Assembly (NCBI GenBank): GCA_019639075.1
Contig: JAHBSO010000001.1
Span: forward strand, 310,001 to 374,000
Reading direction: 5' to 3'
DNA from: Actinomycetota bacterium
GTDB lineage: Bacteria; Actinomycetota; Acidimicrobiia; Acidimicrobiales; Iamiaceae
Length of the DNA stretch: 64,000 nt
The position numbers were made by a program, and so were the translations under genes. Below, piece by piece: positions 18,106 through 26,476 of the stretch (positions are counted from its first letter, which is position 1; each line of letters starts with the position of its first letter). The notes beneath the pieces were generated by a model. It made no database searches and was not told the DNA's origin. It saw only the letters and a list, made by a program, of their open reading frames with translations.

Positions 18106-19155
18106 TCACGCGTCCTCGGCCTGGTCGCGCTGCACGGCGGGGGAGTGCCGGAAGAACTGCTCGACGTCGTCCTCGTACTGGTACTCGGGGCGCCGCCCGA
18201 CCGTGGCCCGGAGCCTGAGCGACTGCACGAACGCCTCCACCGCGCCGGCCGTCGTGTACGAGTACTCGAACCCGGCGTCCTTGAACTTCCGGTTGTCGAT
18301 CCCGCGCCCGTAGGTGAGGAGGGTGACGATCTCCGGCGGCAGGTCCACGAGCCCGAGGCGGCGCAGCGGCCAGGTGGCGGCCTCGACGCCGAACGGGGGC
18401 ATCGGGATGCCGCGCTTGCCGGCCAGGGCGGTGATCTCGCTCCACGGGAGCTGGCCGTCGCCGGCGATGTTGTAGACGCCCTGGAGCTCATGACGGAGGG
18501 CGAACATGAAGGCCCGGACCACGTCGCGCTCGTGGACGAGCTGGAAGCGCGGGTCGTAGCCGGCGACCTTGGGCACGAGCGGGAGGCGCAGCGCCTTCGA
18601 CAGCGGCGTCTCCAGGTCGGGACCGAGGACGTTGCACTGCCGCAGCAGGCTGAGTCGGACGTGCGGGTTGTCCCGGGCGAAGTCCCGCACGTAGCTCTCG
18701 ACCTCGAGCAGGTTCTTCTCGACCCGGGACCTCGGCGGGCTGACGCGGCTGTCGGACTCGCGGAACCAGTACGGATCGTTCGGCGACGACCCGTAGACCA
18801 GCGCCGTGGACTTCACCGCCACGGTGCGCACCGTGCTCCCCGCGGCCGACGCCGCGGCGAGCAGGTTCATGGTGCCGATCACGTTGATCTCGTGCATCAG
18901 GCGCGACGACATCTGCGTCGAGTCGACCACCAGGAACATGTGGGCGATGGTGTCGACGCCGGTGGCCCGCACGATGCGGCTGAGGATCGAGTAGTTCTCG
19001 TCGGACCGCACGTACTCGGTGCGCTCCAGCTTCACCCGGGGCTGGCGGGTGTCGAGCCCGATGATCACGTCGACGTCGGGGTCGGCCTCCATCGCCTGGG
19101 CGAGGCGGCCGCCCCAGAACGTGCCGAGGCCGGTGATGAGGACGCGGCGGCCCAT
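18106..19155 (-). CDS. NAD-dependent epimerase/dehydratase (extended SDR)
   Basis: This is a 349-residue Rossmann-fold protein. The N-terminal VLITGLGTFWGGRLAQAM is a G-x-x-G-x-x-G NAD(P) motif in slightly altered form. STALVYGSSPNDPYWFRE holds the Y of the active-site region, but the usual Y-x-x-x-K is not evident: after the Ser, the sequence continues R-S-R-V-E-K-N-L-L-E-V-E, with Lys but without the standard Tyr. An atypical or non-catalytic SDR is therefore possible. It overlaps the acyltransferase gene (TGATG), so the pair is co-expressed; such pairs are common in mycolic-acid-lacking actinobacteria and may act on lipids. Confidence 0.88.
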   Translation of the reverse strand: MGRRVLITGLGTFWGGRLAQAMEADPDVDVIIGLDTRQPRVKLERTEYVRSDENYSILSRIVRATGVDTIAHMFLVVDSTQMSSRLMHEINVIGTMNLLAAASAAGSTVRTVAVKSTALVYGSSPNDPYWFRESDSRVSPPRSRVEKNLLEVESYVRDFARDNPHVRLSLLRQCNVLGPDLETPLSKALRLPLVPKVAGYDPRFQLVHERDVVRAFMFALRHELQGVYNIAGDGQLPWSEITALAGKRGIPMPPFGVEAATWPLRRLGLVDLPPEIVTLLTYGRGIDNRKFKDAGFEYSYTTAGAVEAFVQSLRLRATVGRRPEYQYEDDVEQFFRHSPAVQRDQAEDA

Positions 19156-20048
19156 CAGCCGAACCAGACCGATCGCCGCTGCCGGAGCATGTCGAACAGT
19201 GCTTCCTGGATCTCCTGCCGGATGCGCTCGGACTCGTCCATGATCAGGCTGCGGGAGTACCGCGGCTGGTCGGGTGGGACGTCGAAGGTGATCGGGTCGA
19301 GCACCCGCAGCTTGAACTTCGCCGGGAACGGCAGGAGCGCGAGGGGACCGAAGGCCATGTTGGCGGTGATCGGGAAGTACGGCAGCCCGACCGCCTTGGC
19401 CACCGACGGCAGCTTGAACAGCACCGGCATGGCCTCCTCGTTGCCGACCACCGCGATCGGGATGATCGGGACGCCGGCCCGCATGGCGATCTCGACGAAC
19501 CCGCCGCGGCCGAACCGCCGGAGCCGGTAGCGCTCGTTGTAGGTCTTGCTGGTGCCTTTCGTGCCCTCGGGGAACACGAGCGCAAGCTCCTTGCGCTCGC
19601 GCAGCACCCGGTAGGCGTTGTCGGGGTGGCCGACGACCCCGCCGCCCCGGGCCCACAGCGTGCCGAGGAACGGGGCACCCTTGAAGAACTGGTCGGCCAG
19701 GCCGTAGACGGGGCGATCGAGCTCGGTCTCGATGCCGTGCATGATCACCGGCGCGTCGGACGGGATCGCCCCGGCGTGGTTGGCCACGAGCAGGGCGCCG
19801 CCGGAGGTGGGGATCTTGTCGAGGCCGTCCCACTCGGCCCGGAACCAGTTCCGGTACAGCGGGTCGTAGGCCTTCCGGGCGACCTCCCGCACGCGCTCGG
19901 AGCGACCGAACTCGTCGACGTCGCCGAGCCGCGGGTCGTGCACCGGCTCGGGTTCCTCGGCGACCGGCGGCAGACGCAGCGGCACGATCTCGGCGGTGCG
20001 GGTGCCGGGCGTCGTGTCGTCGCTCCCCGTCGTCGGATCGTCGGCCAT
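19155..20048 (-). CDS. 1-acyl-glycerol-phosphate type acyltransferase (PlsC family)
   Basis: This is a 297-residue membrane-associated acyltransferase. The catalytic block reads LVANHAGAIPSDAP, an H-x6-D spacing seen in a distinct actinobacterial-type subgroup in place of the common H-x4-D. The glycerophosphate-binding block is ALVFPEGTKGTSK. The N-terminal 60 residues are acidic and Pro-rich and look disordered. The C-terminus has a helical segment. The family transfers acyl chains to lysophospholipids or related acceptors at the inner face of the membrane. It is translated together with the downstream epimerase. The acceptor is unknown. Confidence 0.9.
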   Translation of the reverse strand: MADDPTTGSDDTTPGTRTAEIVPLRLPPVAEEPEPVHDPRLGDVDEFGRSERVREVARKAYDPLYRNWFRAEWDGLDKIPTSGGALLVANHAGAIPSDAPVIMHGIETELDRPVYGLADQFFKGAPFLGTLWARGGGVVGHPDNAYRVLRERKELALVFPEGTKGTSKTYNERYRLRRFGRGGFVEIAMRAGVPIIPIAVVGNEEAMPVLFKLPSVAKAVGLPYFPITANMAFGPLALLPFPAKFKLRVLDPITFDVPPDQPRYSRSLIMDESERIRQEIQEALFDMLRQRRSVWFG

Positions 20049-20100
20049 GGGCGTGGAGCGTAGTTCCGTGCGGTCGCGGGACGTCAGGCCGGGACGGGTG

Positions 20101-21066
20101 TCACGTGAGATCGGCGTCGTCGGCGTCCTCGTCGGCGAGGAAGGTGCGGCCCACCTCGCATTCCGGGAGCGCCGGGCACCAGCGGCACGACCAGCTGGGG
20201 CGGTGGACGGGCTCCACGGTGCCGGTGCGCAGGGCGGCCAGGCGGCGGGCCGCGTCGACGGTGCGGGCGACCGTGGTGTCGAGCAGGTCCTCGGTGACCG
20301 ACTCGACCCGCGCCTCGCCCATGTCCAGGTAGAACGACGCGACGAGGCGGGGCGGAACCCCGATGCGGATCGTGTCGAGCAGGGCGTAGAAGCGCAGGTC
20401 GTCGCGGTGCGCCGGGTTGGGGCCACCGGTCTTGAGGTCGATCACGACCTTGCCGGCCTGGTTGCCGCGGGCCACCCCGAGCGTGAGGTCGACCTTGCCC
20501 TTCAGCTGCACCCGCCCGTCGGCGAGGTCGACCCGCTGGCTGCTCTCGGTCACCGGTCGCCACTTGGGCTGCAGCGGCGGGAAGCACTCGAAGAACTTCG
20601 CCACCCGGTCACCGGCGCTGCTGCGCAGCTCGGCCCGGTCGGCCTCCGAACAGGTCTGGAGGAAGTCGCTCAGCCACGACTCGTTGGCGGTCAGCCCGGC
20701 GATGGCCTCGTCGACCAGCGCGAGCGGGTGGGGCTCGACCGGCCAATGGATGCCGAGCTCGACCGCCTTGTGGGCGACCGTGCCGCGGGCGATGGGGACC
20801 GTCACGGTGAACGGTTCGTCCGCCGCCTCCTCGGCCAGGAACTTCACCTCGCAGCCGTGGACCCGCTGGAGCAGGTGCTTGGACAGGTACAGGTCCTCGT
20901 CGGGGGCGAGGTCGTCGAGCACGGGCCGGAGCCCGACCTCCAGGTCGTGGCGCAGCCGGGGTCCGACGTCGCCGGGGAAGAGCGGACGTTCGACTCCGGA
21001 CGCGCCGAGCACCTCGAGCGTCCGCAGTTGGACGGGGGTGTGCTCCTCGGGGACGGCGGTCGGCAT
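20101..21066 (-). CDS. PD-(D/E)XK nuclease family protein (RecB/Cas4-like)
   Basis: This is a 321-residue protein. GKVDLTLGVARGNQAGKVVIDLKTG near residue 195 has the Asp, the D-x-K pair and the surrounding strands of a PD-(D/E)XK nuclease core. A late cluster, CRWCPALPEC near residue 297, may hold Cys ligands for an iron-sulphur cluster, as in RecB/Cas4-type nucleases; the first Cys would be the one in HGCEVKFL near residue 73. No helicase or CRISPR genes are near. ATG at 21066 is supported by TACCCT 7 nt upstream (leaderless). The biological role is unknown; DNA repair is the most likely guess. Confidence 0.85.
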   Translation of the reverse strand: MPTAVPEEHTPVQLRTLEVLGASGVERPLFPGDVGPRLRHDLEVGLRPVLDDLAPDEDLYLSKHLLQRVHGCEVKFLAEEAADEPFTVTVPIARGTVAHKAVELGIHWPVEPHPLALVDEAIAGLTANESWLSDFLQTCSEADRAELRSSAGDRVAKFFECFPPLQPKWRPVTESSQRVDLADGRVQLKGKVDLTLGVARGNQAGKVVIDLKTGGPNPAHRDDLRFYALLDTIRIGVPPRLVASFYLDMGEARVESVTEDLLDTTVARTVDAARRLAALRTGTVEPVHRPSWSCRWCPALPECEVGRTFLADEDADDADLT

Positions 21067-21073
21067 CACCGGA

Positions 21074-21079
21074 AGGGTA
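21074..21079 (-). promoter_or_regulatory. -10 box of a leaderless start (PD-(D/E)XK gene)
   Basis: Read on the minus strand, TACCCT ends 7 nt before the ATG at 21066. Confidence 0.55.
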
Positions 21080-21137
21080 CGGCGGGGGTGTGACGAGCCA
21101 CGAGATTGTCGTACCCCCCGGGGACCATGTGGGGCGT

Positions 21138-21455
21138 ATGGAATCCACGTCGCTGCACTTCGCCTCCACGGTCCGAACGCTCGCCTCGGCGGCGCGGGCC
21201 CGCGGCCTCACGGTGCCGGGGTTCCGCAGTCCGCCGAAGCTGGCGGGGGCCGACCGCACGATCCGCCGGTACGTCGACGGGTCGTCGACCACCGCCGTCG
21301 TGTCGGTCGTGGTGAAGGGCCGCCCCTTCCAAGCGGTCATCGCCGACCTCATCGAGGGCGTGGTCATCGCCAACGACCTGACCGGTGGCGAGGCCACGCG
21401 CGTCCGCACCCAGCTCTGGGAGGCCGTCGTCTCGGCCCAGGCCGCGGCGGCGTAG
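21138..21455 (+). CDS. Small conserved-looking hypothetical protein
   Basis: This is a protein of about 105 residues with no recognised domain. The readable core is STVRTLASAARARGLTVPGF, then a basic stretch and a pattern of hydrophobic strands (AVVSVVVKG, AVIADLIEGVVIAND). The codon bias is like that of the neighbours, so it is likely a real gene. GTG at 21090 would add 16 residues and lies 6 nt after TACGGC, so the start is open. It is divergent from the nuclease gene and 20 nt before tRNA-Leu. I cannot assign a function. Confidence 0.65.
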   Translation: MESTSLHFASTVRTLASAARARGLTVPGFRSPPKLAGADRTIRRYVDGSSTTAVVSVVVKGRPFQAVIADLIEGVVIANDLTGGEATRVRTQLWEAVVSAQAAAA

Positions 21456-21475
21456 CGTGCGACCATCACCACCCG

Positions 21476-21560
21476 GCCCGGGTGGCGGAACTGGTAGACG
21501 CAGAGGGCTTAAACCCCTCGGCTCCTCGTGAGCGTGCGGGTTCGACCCCCGCCCCGGGCA
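21476..21560 (+). tRNA. tRNA-Leu (anticodon UAA)
   Basis: The 85-nt gene folds as a class II tRNA. The acceptor stem GCCCGGG pairs with CCCGGGC, the anticodon loop CTTAAAC lies at 21508-21514 with anticodon TAA at 21510-21512, a long variable arm CGGCTCCTCGTGAGCG follows, and the T loop contains GGTTCGA. The discriminator is A at 21560 and the CCA end is not encoded. No integrase or attachment repeat is seen nearby. Confidence 0.97.
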
Positions 21561-21604
21561 CGGACCGCACGGCGCCATCCTCCAGGGCCCGGCCTCCCCG
21601 ACGC

Positions 21605-22183
21605 TCAGAGGGTTCGCCTCACGACGACGCGGTCGTGGCCGTCGACCTTGGAGCCGGTGCTGCCGACCACCGAGAACCCGGCTCGCGCGAACATCGACAA
21701 CGTGCCGGCCGAGGCTTGCGTGCGGTCGATGCGATCGCTGCCGGCGTCGACGGGGTAGGCCTCGACCGACGTGGCGCCGGCCGATGCGGCGTAGTCGACC
21801 GCGCCCTGCAGGAGCGCATGGGCCACCCCCTTCTTGCCGTGACCTGCCCGCACCCGAAAGCAGTGCAGGATCCACGGATCGTGGTCCGGGTAGACCGGGA
21901 AGCGCTTCGGCGAGAACCCGTCGAGCTCGCCCCTCGGGGCGATCCCCGCCCACCCGACCGGGTCGTCGCCGTCGTAGGCGACCACGCCCGGCGCGTGCTC
22001 GCGGGCGGACAGGACCTCGAGGGCGCGCCGACGGGCCTCGGCGCCGACCAGCTGCTCGTTCTCCCGTGGCGAGAGGCGGTACGAGAGGCACCAGCACCCC
22101 TGGGCCCCGGCGCGCTTGGGCGCGAGGATCACCGCCACGTCGTCGAAGCGCTGTTCCGTCGCCGGACGGACATCGAAGCTCAT
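21605..22183 (-). CDS. GNAT family N-acetyltransferase
   Basis: This is a 192-residue GNAT-fold protein. ILHCFRVRAGHGKKGVAHALLQGAVDYAASAGATSVEAYPVD is the acetyl-CoA binding strand-loop-helix, with H-G-K-K-G in place of the classic Q-x-x-G-x-G/A. An early GCWCLSYRLSPREN stretch and APGVVAYDGDDPVGWAGIAPRGE are typical of a large actinobacterial subgroup of unknown substrate. ATG at 22183 is chosen; an in-frame GTG at 22192 lies 9 nt after TAGCGT and could be a leaderless start. It is convergent with tRNA-Leu and divergent from the SDR gene. Confidence 0.85.
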   Translation of the reverse strand: MSFDVRPATEQRFDDVAVILAPKRAGAQGCWCLSYRLSPRENEQLVGAEARRRALEVLSAREHAPGVVAYDGDDPVGWAGIAPRGELDGFSPKRFPVYPDHDPWILHCFRVRAGHGKKGVAHALLQGAVDYAASAGATSVEAYPVDAGSDRIDRTQASAGTLSMFARAGFSVVGSTGSKVDGHDRVVVRRTL

Positions 22184-22288
22184 CGCCACCACCTGGGCTC
22201 GACGCTACCGGCTGCGCGCGGCCTCGGGCGCTGTCGGCCCGCCCGATCTGCCAGCATGACGGCCGGTCAACGACCCAGGGGGACCACC

Positions 22289-23122
22289 ATGACCACCCAG
22301 GACCAGCTCGACGGGGCGACGTGCGTCGTCACCGGAGGCGCGAGCGGGATCGGCTTCGCCATGGCGGAGCGGTTCGCGCTCGCCGGGATGAACGTCGTGC
22401 TCGGCGACATCGACGAGGCGTCGCTCGGCGCGTCCGTCGAGCGCCTGGGCGGCGACCGGGCGCTGGGGGTCGCGTGCGACGTCCGGTCGATGGACGACGT
22501 GCAGGCGCTCCACGACGCGGCGATCGAGCGGTTCGGTGGGATCGAGGTCGTGTGCCTCAACGCCGGTGTCGCCGCCGCCGGACTGCTGGCCGACACCGAC
22601 ATGGCGGTGTGGGACTGGACGCTGGGCGTCAACCTGATGGGCGTGGTGCACGGCGTCCACGTGTTCGCGCCGACGCTCACCGCCCAGGGCCACGGCCACG
22701 TCGTCATCACCGCCAGTGCCGCCGGGCTGTCGTCCACGCCGACGATGGGCCCGTACGGCGCCAGCAAGGCCGCCGCGGTCGGGCTGGCCTCGGCGCTGCG
22801 CCACGAGGTGGCCGACGCCGGCGTCGGGGTGTCGGCGCTGTGCCCCGGCCTCATCGACACCCGGATCTTCCACGGCGACCGCACCGCGGTGACGGGGATG
22901 CCCACGTCGGGGTTCGACCCCGAGGCCCTGGCCGGGTACCGCGAGGTCGTGGCCGAGGTCGGCGCCCCGCCGGAACTGGTGGGCGAGGTCGTCTACCGGG
23001 CGGTCCTCGACGACCAGTTCTTCGTGTTCCCGACCAGTGACTTCGATCCGGCGATCGAAGGGCAGATCCTGAACATCGAGCAGGGCCTGGCCTGGCGGGA
23101 CTCCCTCGGCCTGTCGTCGTGA
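22289..23122 (+). CDS. Short-chain dehydrogenase/reductase
   Basis: This is a 277-residue classical SDR. The cofactor loop CVVTGGASGIGFAMA lies near residue 12, and a D-I-D at the end of beta-2 favours NAD(H). CLNAGVAA stands for the usual N-N-A-G, the catalytic Ser lies in VVITASAAGLSS and the Y-x-x-x-K is in YGASKAAAVG near residue 156. AGGGGGA 6 nt before the ATG is a strong ribosome binding site. It would oxidise or reduce a secondary alcohol or ketone. The downstream esterase follows on the same strand but has its own promoter-like box. Confidence 0.93.
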   Translation: MTTQDQLDGATCVVTGGASGIGFAMAERFALAGMNVVLGDIDEASLGASVERLGGDRALGVACDVRSMDDVQALHDAAIERFGGIEVVCLNAGVAAAGLLADTDMAVWDWTLGVNLMGVVHGVHVFAPTLTAQGHGHVVITASAAGLSSTPTMGPYGASKAAAVGLASALRHEVADAGVGVSALCPGLIDTRIFHGDRTAVTGMPTSGFDPEALAGYREVVAEVGAPPELVGEVVYRAVLDDQFFVFPTSDFDPAIEGQILNIEQGLAWRDSLGLSS

Positions 23123-23129
23123 GCTTGGG

Positions 23130-23135
23130 TACGGT
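23130..23135 (+). promoter_or_regulatory. -10 box of a leaderless start (esterase)
   Basis: TACGGT lies 6 nt before the GTG at 23142, inside the 19-nt gap after the SDR stop. Confidence 0.5.
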
Positions 23136-23141
23136 CTCGCT

Positions 23142-24155
23142 GTGACCAGCGTGACGACCAAGGTGAAGCGGTTGGCGGTGGCGGCCGTCGCCGTCGGTGT
23201 GGCCCGGTTGGTGGTGAAGCGGCGACCGTTGGTGCAGGCGGTCGATCCCGACCTGCGGTCGCCGCTGCTCTACGTGCCGACCCCGTTGACCTCCGATCGG
23301 ACGGTCCTCAGGATCCGCAAGCTGTCCGACCGGCCGACGAAGGTGGCCGACGGCGTCTCGATGCGGACCTTCGACGTGCCCGGTCTCGGCGCCGCACCGT
23401 CGGTGCGCCTGTTCGTCTACGAGCCCGACGGCCGGGAACGACCGTCCGGCGCGATGGTGTGGATCCACGGCGGTGGGTTCGTCATCGGGTCGCCGGAGTA
23501 CGCCCACGACTGGTGCAGCCACGTCGCGAAGGAGCTCGGGATCCTCGTGGTGAGCGTGCGGTACCGCCTGGCTCCCGAGCACCCCTTTCCGGCCGGTCTC
23601 GACGACAGCACCGTGGCGCTGCGCTGGGTCCACGACGAGGCCGAGGAGCTGGGGGTCGATCCGGATCGCATCGCGGTGGGTGGCGACTCGGCCGGTGGCG
23701 GCATGGCCGCGTCCCTCGCACAGCGGGCCCGGGACGAGGAGCTGCCGGTCGCGTTCCAGCTGCTGGTGTACCCGATGCTCGACGACCGCACCGTCGAACG
23801 GGCCTGGATGGACGGACGCAACGCGCTGGTGTGGCCCCGGGAGTCGAACCGGTACGCCTGGAACGCCTACCTGGGCGGCCGGACCGCCGAATCGGTGCCG
23901 CCTCCCTACGCAGCGCCCGCCCGCACCGAGGAGCTCACCGGCCTGCCGCCGGCCTGGATCGGGGTCGGCGACATCGACCTGTTCCACGACGAGGACGTCG
24001 AGTACGCCGAACGGCTGCTGCTGGCCGGCGTGACCTGCAAGCTGCGGGTCGAGCCGGGGATGTTCCACGGCGCCGACGCCATCTTCGCCAAGAATCCGAC
24101 GATGCGGGCCTTCCGGGCGGACGCGATCGACACCCTCGCTCAGTTCCTCGACTGA
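23142..24155 (+). CDS. Alpha/beta hydrolase, HSL-family esterase/lipase
   Basis: This is a 337-residue hydrolase of the hormone-sensitive-lipase family. The oxyanion motif H-G-G-G lies in MVWIHGGGFVIGS near residue 108 and the nucleophile elbow is GDSAGGG near residue 186. The acid is probably the Asp in GDIDLFHDED, and the His is in GMFHGAD near residue 312. The N-terminal stretch of about 25 residues is hydrophobic (LAVAAVAVGVARLVV) and could be a membrane anchor or signal. It should hydrolyse short or medium acyl esters. The 3' end overlaps the oppositely oriented DUF222 gene by 16 nt. Confidence 0.92.
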   Translation: MTSVTTKVKRLAVAAVAVGVARLVVKRRPLVQAVDPDLRSPLLYVPTPLTSDRTVLRIRKLSDRPTKVADGVSMRTFDVPGLGAAPSVRLFVYEPDGRERPSGAMVWIHGGGFVIGSPEYAHDWCSHVAKELGILVVSVRYRLAPEHPFPAGLDDSTVALRWVHDEAEELGVDPDRIAVGGDSAGGGMAASLAQRARDEELPVAFQLLVYPMLDDRTVERAWMDGRNALVWPRESNRYAWNAYLGGRTAESVPPPYAAPARTEELTGLPPAWIGVGDIDLFHDEDVEYAERLLLAGVTCKLRVEPGMFHGADAIFAKNPTMRAFRADAIDTLAQFLD

Positions 24156-25529
24156 GGCGGTGGTCGCCGGGGGCCGGCGAGGGTGGGCCAGCGGATCGGC
24201 CGCTGGCGCCCGGCCGGTGGATCGGGGTCGTGCTCGACCTTGTGGCCCGGCGGTGCGTCCGGCACCAGCGATCCGTCGGGCCTCGTGACCTGCACCTGCC
24301 CGTCGCGGTCGCTGGTGAAGGTGAAGCCCCGGTCGCCGTGCACGACGGACCGGTGGTGGAACCGGCACAGCAGCACGAGGCGGGGCACCGACGTCTCGTG
24401 CGTGGCCTTCCAGCCGTCGACGTGGTGGGCGTCGGTCCACTCGCCGCGCTGCTCACAGCCCGGGAACGAGCAGGTCTGATCGCGCAGGCCGAGCATCCGA
24501 CGCTGCCGAGCGCTGGCACTGCGGCTCGTGGCGACCTCGCCGACCGGGTGGAACGCGCCGGTGGTGGCGAACCGGCCGAGGACGACGTTGACCGTCGCGC
24601 TCTCCATCTGCTCGAGGACCCGGTCGAGGTCGATCGGCGTGCCATCGGCGAGCTCGCAACGCCGCCCCAGTAGCCCCGGTGTGGCGTCCACGGGGAGGCC
24701 GAGCAGGGTGGGTGCGTCGACCACGATCGTGATCGATGGGCGCAGGGTCCCGCGTTCGGTCGTGTGCTCGCTGCCCCGACGGACGAGCGCCCGCAGCGCG
24801 ATGGCGAAGCGCCGACCGGCGCTCATTCCGTCGTCGGCCCGGAACTCGCCCGACGCGAACAGGCGGTCGACCTCCGCCGCCACCAGGTTCTCCAGCTCGG
24901 CGCCGGCGATCGGGTCCAGCGACCCGGTGACGACGCGGCGACCCTCGAAACCTGGGGAGACGGTGACGGAGTTGTCGGCTTCGGGGTCGGGTGGCGGGTC
25001 GTCGGGTGAGGAGTCGAGGCGGGCCAGGGCGAGCTCGCGCCACCGGCGCAGCACGACGTGGGCCTGCCGGACGGTGAGCGGTGCGATGACCTCCACGAGG
25101 TCGGCCTCGTCCTCGGCGAACTGGTCCTCGAGATCCTCCCGGACCTTGGCCATCGCCTCGACCTTGGCCGTACCCAGGACGCCGGCCCGGTAGGCGGCGG
25201 TGCGCGTGGCCCCGGCGGGCGAGGGCGCGAGCGGCGCCGAAGGACAGCTCGGTGCGGGCGGCGACCCAGGTGGCGGGGGAGCGGGCGGCGTCGCCGGCAT
25301 GGTCGTCGTGGCGGGCGAACGACTCGACGGCGCGGCACAGCGCGGCCTCGACCTGGCCCACCACCGAGGCCAGGCCCCGGACCAGGTCGCCCCGTTCACC
25401 ACAGGTGAGCTCGTCCGGGTCGGCCTCGAGCATCGACACGAGCTCGGGCAACGCCTCGACCAGCCCCGACACCGAGGGCTCGGGTGCGTGGTCGTCGTCT
25501 CGGTTGGGATGGTTCGGGCCCGCCGGCAT
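24140..25529 (-). pseudogene. DUF222/HNH endonuclease gene (13E12-like) with a frameshift
   Basis: Two frames together make a normal DUF222-HNH protein of about 462 residues. The first (start 25529) reads through EALPELVSMLEADPDELTCG and ELSFGAARALARRG. The second, entered near 25210, continues AAYRAGVLGTAKVEAMAKV to the C-terminal CSFPGCEQRGEWTDAHHVDGW and LLCRFHHRSVVH. Deleting one base of the CCCC run at 25210-25213 joins them. The usual D-N-L before V-L-L-C reads V-P-R-L, so the conserved HNH Asn is also lost. Upstream is a LexA-type box at 25543-25558. It may be a decayed gene, a sequencing slip in a homopolymer, or a gene using frameshifting; the degraded motif favours decay. Confidence 0.8.
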
Positions 25530-25542
25530 GCATCCGGTGTAC

Positions 25543-25558
25543 CCGAACACATGTTCGA
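25543..25558 (-). promoter_or_regulatory. LexA/SOS-type box
   Basis: CCGAACACATGTTCGA differs from the actinobacterial SOS consensus TCGAAC-N4-GTTCGA at one position. It ends 14 nt before the start of the DUF222 gene. DNA-damage control of 13E12/DUF222 genes is known from mycobacteria, so the match is biologically sensible. Confidence 0.8.
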
Positions 25559-25598
25559 TCCAAACCCCGGATCCCGAGAAATCCGGCCGTGGCCCGGA

Positions 25599-26087
25599 TC
25601 AGGCGGCGAGCAGCTCGTCGATCTGGTCGATGGCCAGCGTGCTGCCCTCGACGACGCCCATCTCCAGCACCTTCTCCAGGGCCTCGGCCGAGTCGTAGGT
25701 GCCGGTGAAGGTGGCACGGGTGCCGCGGTCGGTCGCCTCGAAGGCGTAGGTGTTCTTCGAGATCGGCATGTCCGTCAGCGGCTCGAACGAGTCGTCGGCG
25801 GCGAAGCCGTCCTCGAAGGTGAAGCTGTTCGGCTCGTCGACGGTGAGCACCTTCCACCAGCCGTAGTACTTCTCACCCTCGGGCGAGGTCATGAAGTAGT
25901 GCGCCTTCCCGCCGGGCAGGAGCTCGTGCTCCACGAACGTGGCCGGGTGGGTCGGCGGGCCGAAGACCCGCTCGAGCTGGCGGGGGTCGGCGTAGACCTG
26001 CCACACCCGCTCGATCGGGGCGGCGAACTCGGCCGTGATGACGAGCGTGCGGGTGTCGATGTCGTGGGTGACGTTCGTGACGGGCAT
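25599..26087 (-). CDS. SRPBCC domain protein, AHSA1/activator of Hsp90-like
   Basis: This is a 162-residue START-like fold protein. TLVITAEFAAPIERVWQVYADPRQLERVFGP and the later FTFEDGF, GTRATFTGTYDSAEALEKVLEMG and C-terminal helix match the AHSA1 group that binds hydrophobic ligands in a cavity. It lies 4 nt after the stop of the ArsR gene and is surely co-transcribed with it. ArsR/AHSA1 pairs are common in actinobacteria; the ligand is unknown and the link to metal sensing is weak. Confidence 0.93.
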   Translation of the reverse strand: MPVTNVTHDIDTRTLVITAEFAAPIERVWQVYADPRQLERVFGPPTHPATFVEHELLPGGKAHYFMTSPEGEKYYGWWKVLTVDEPNSFTFEDGFAADDSFEPLTDMPISKNTYAFEATDRGTRATFTGTYDSAEALEKVLEMGVVEGSTLAIDQIDELLAA

Positions 26088-26091
26088 CGGA

Positions 26092-26445
26092 TTACTCCTC
26101 GGGTGGTTCGGTCGGTCGGTCCTCGGCCAGCAGCTCGTCGATGCGGGCGATGCGGCCTCGCCACACGTCCTCCAGCTCGGTGAGCATCGATGCGACGGAT
26201 CGCACCACGTCTACCTCGCCGTGGGCCAGCTGCTCGCGACCGTTGCGTCGCTTGGTGAGCAGGCCGGCCCGTTCGAGGACGGCGACGTGCTTCTGCACCG
26301 CGGCGAACGACATGTCGTAGGACGCGGCGAGGGCGGACACCGAGTGCTCCCCGACCAGGACCCGCCGCATGATGTCGCGGCGGGTGCGGTCGGCGAGCGC
26401 GTGGAACAGGGCATCGGCCCGGTCCTCCTGCTCGTCGTCTGCCAT
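26092..26445 (-). CDS. ArsR family transcriptional regulator
   Basis: This is a 117-residue winged-helix regulator. DALFHALADRTRRDIMRRVLVGEHSVSALAASYDMSFAAVQKHVAVLERAGLLTKRRNGREQLAH is the full ArsR DNA-binding fold. No metal-binding Cys is present, so the signal is probably not a metal. ATG at 26445 sits 6 nt after TATGTT, with TTGACA 16 nt further upstream, so the mRNA is probably leaderless. The promoter is covered by a perfect 9-bp inverted repeat (26453-26476), the likely autoregulatory site. It forms an operon with the AHSA1-like gene. Confidence 0.95.
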   Translation of the reverse strand: MADDEQEDRADALFHALADRTRRDIMRRVLVGEHSVSALAASYDMSFAAVQKHVAVLERAGLLTKRRNGREQLAHGEVDVVRSVASMLTELEDVWRGRIARIDELLAEDRPTEPPEE

Positions 26446-26452
26446 ACCGACA

Positions 26453-26476
26453 ACATACAACCAAACAGTTGTATGT
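26453..26476 (-). promoter_or_regulatory. ArsR promoter with perfect palindromic operator
   Basis: Arms ACATACAAC (26453-26461) and GTTGTATGT (26468-26476) match perfectly across a 6-nt spacer. On the minus strand the repeat spans from inside the -35 TTGACA to the -10 TATGTT, so binding would shut the promoter. The distal arm also overlaps the stop codon of the GDPD gene. Confidence 0.85.

Noticed and set aside
21476-21560. tRNA-Leu as an integration site of a mobile element
   Set aside because: No integrase, no partial tRNA repeat and no composition change next to it.
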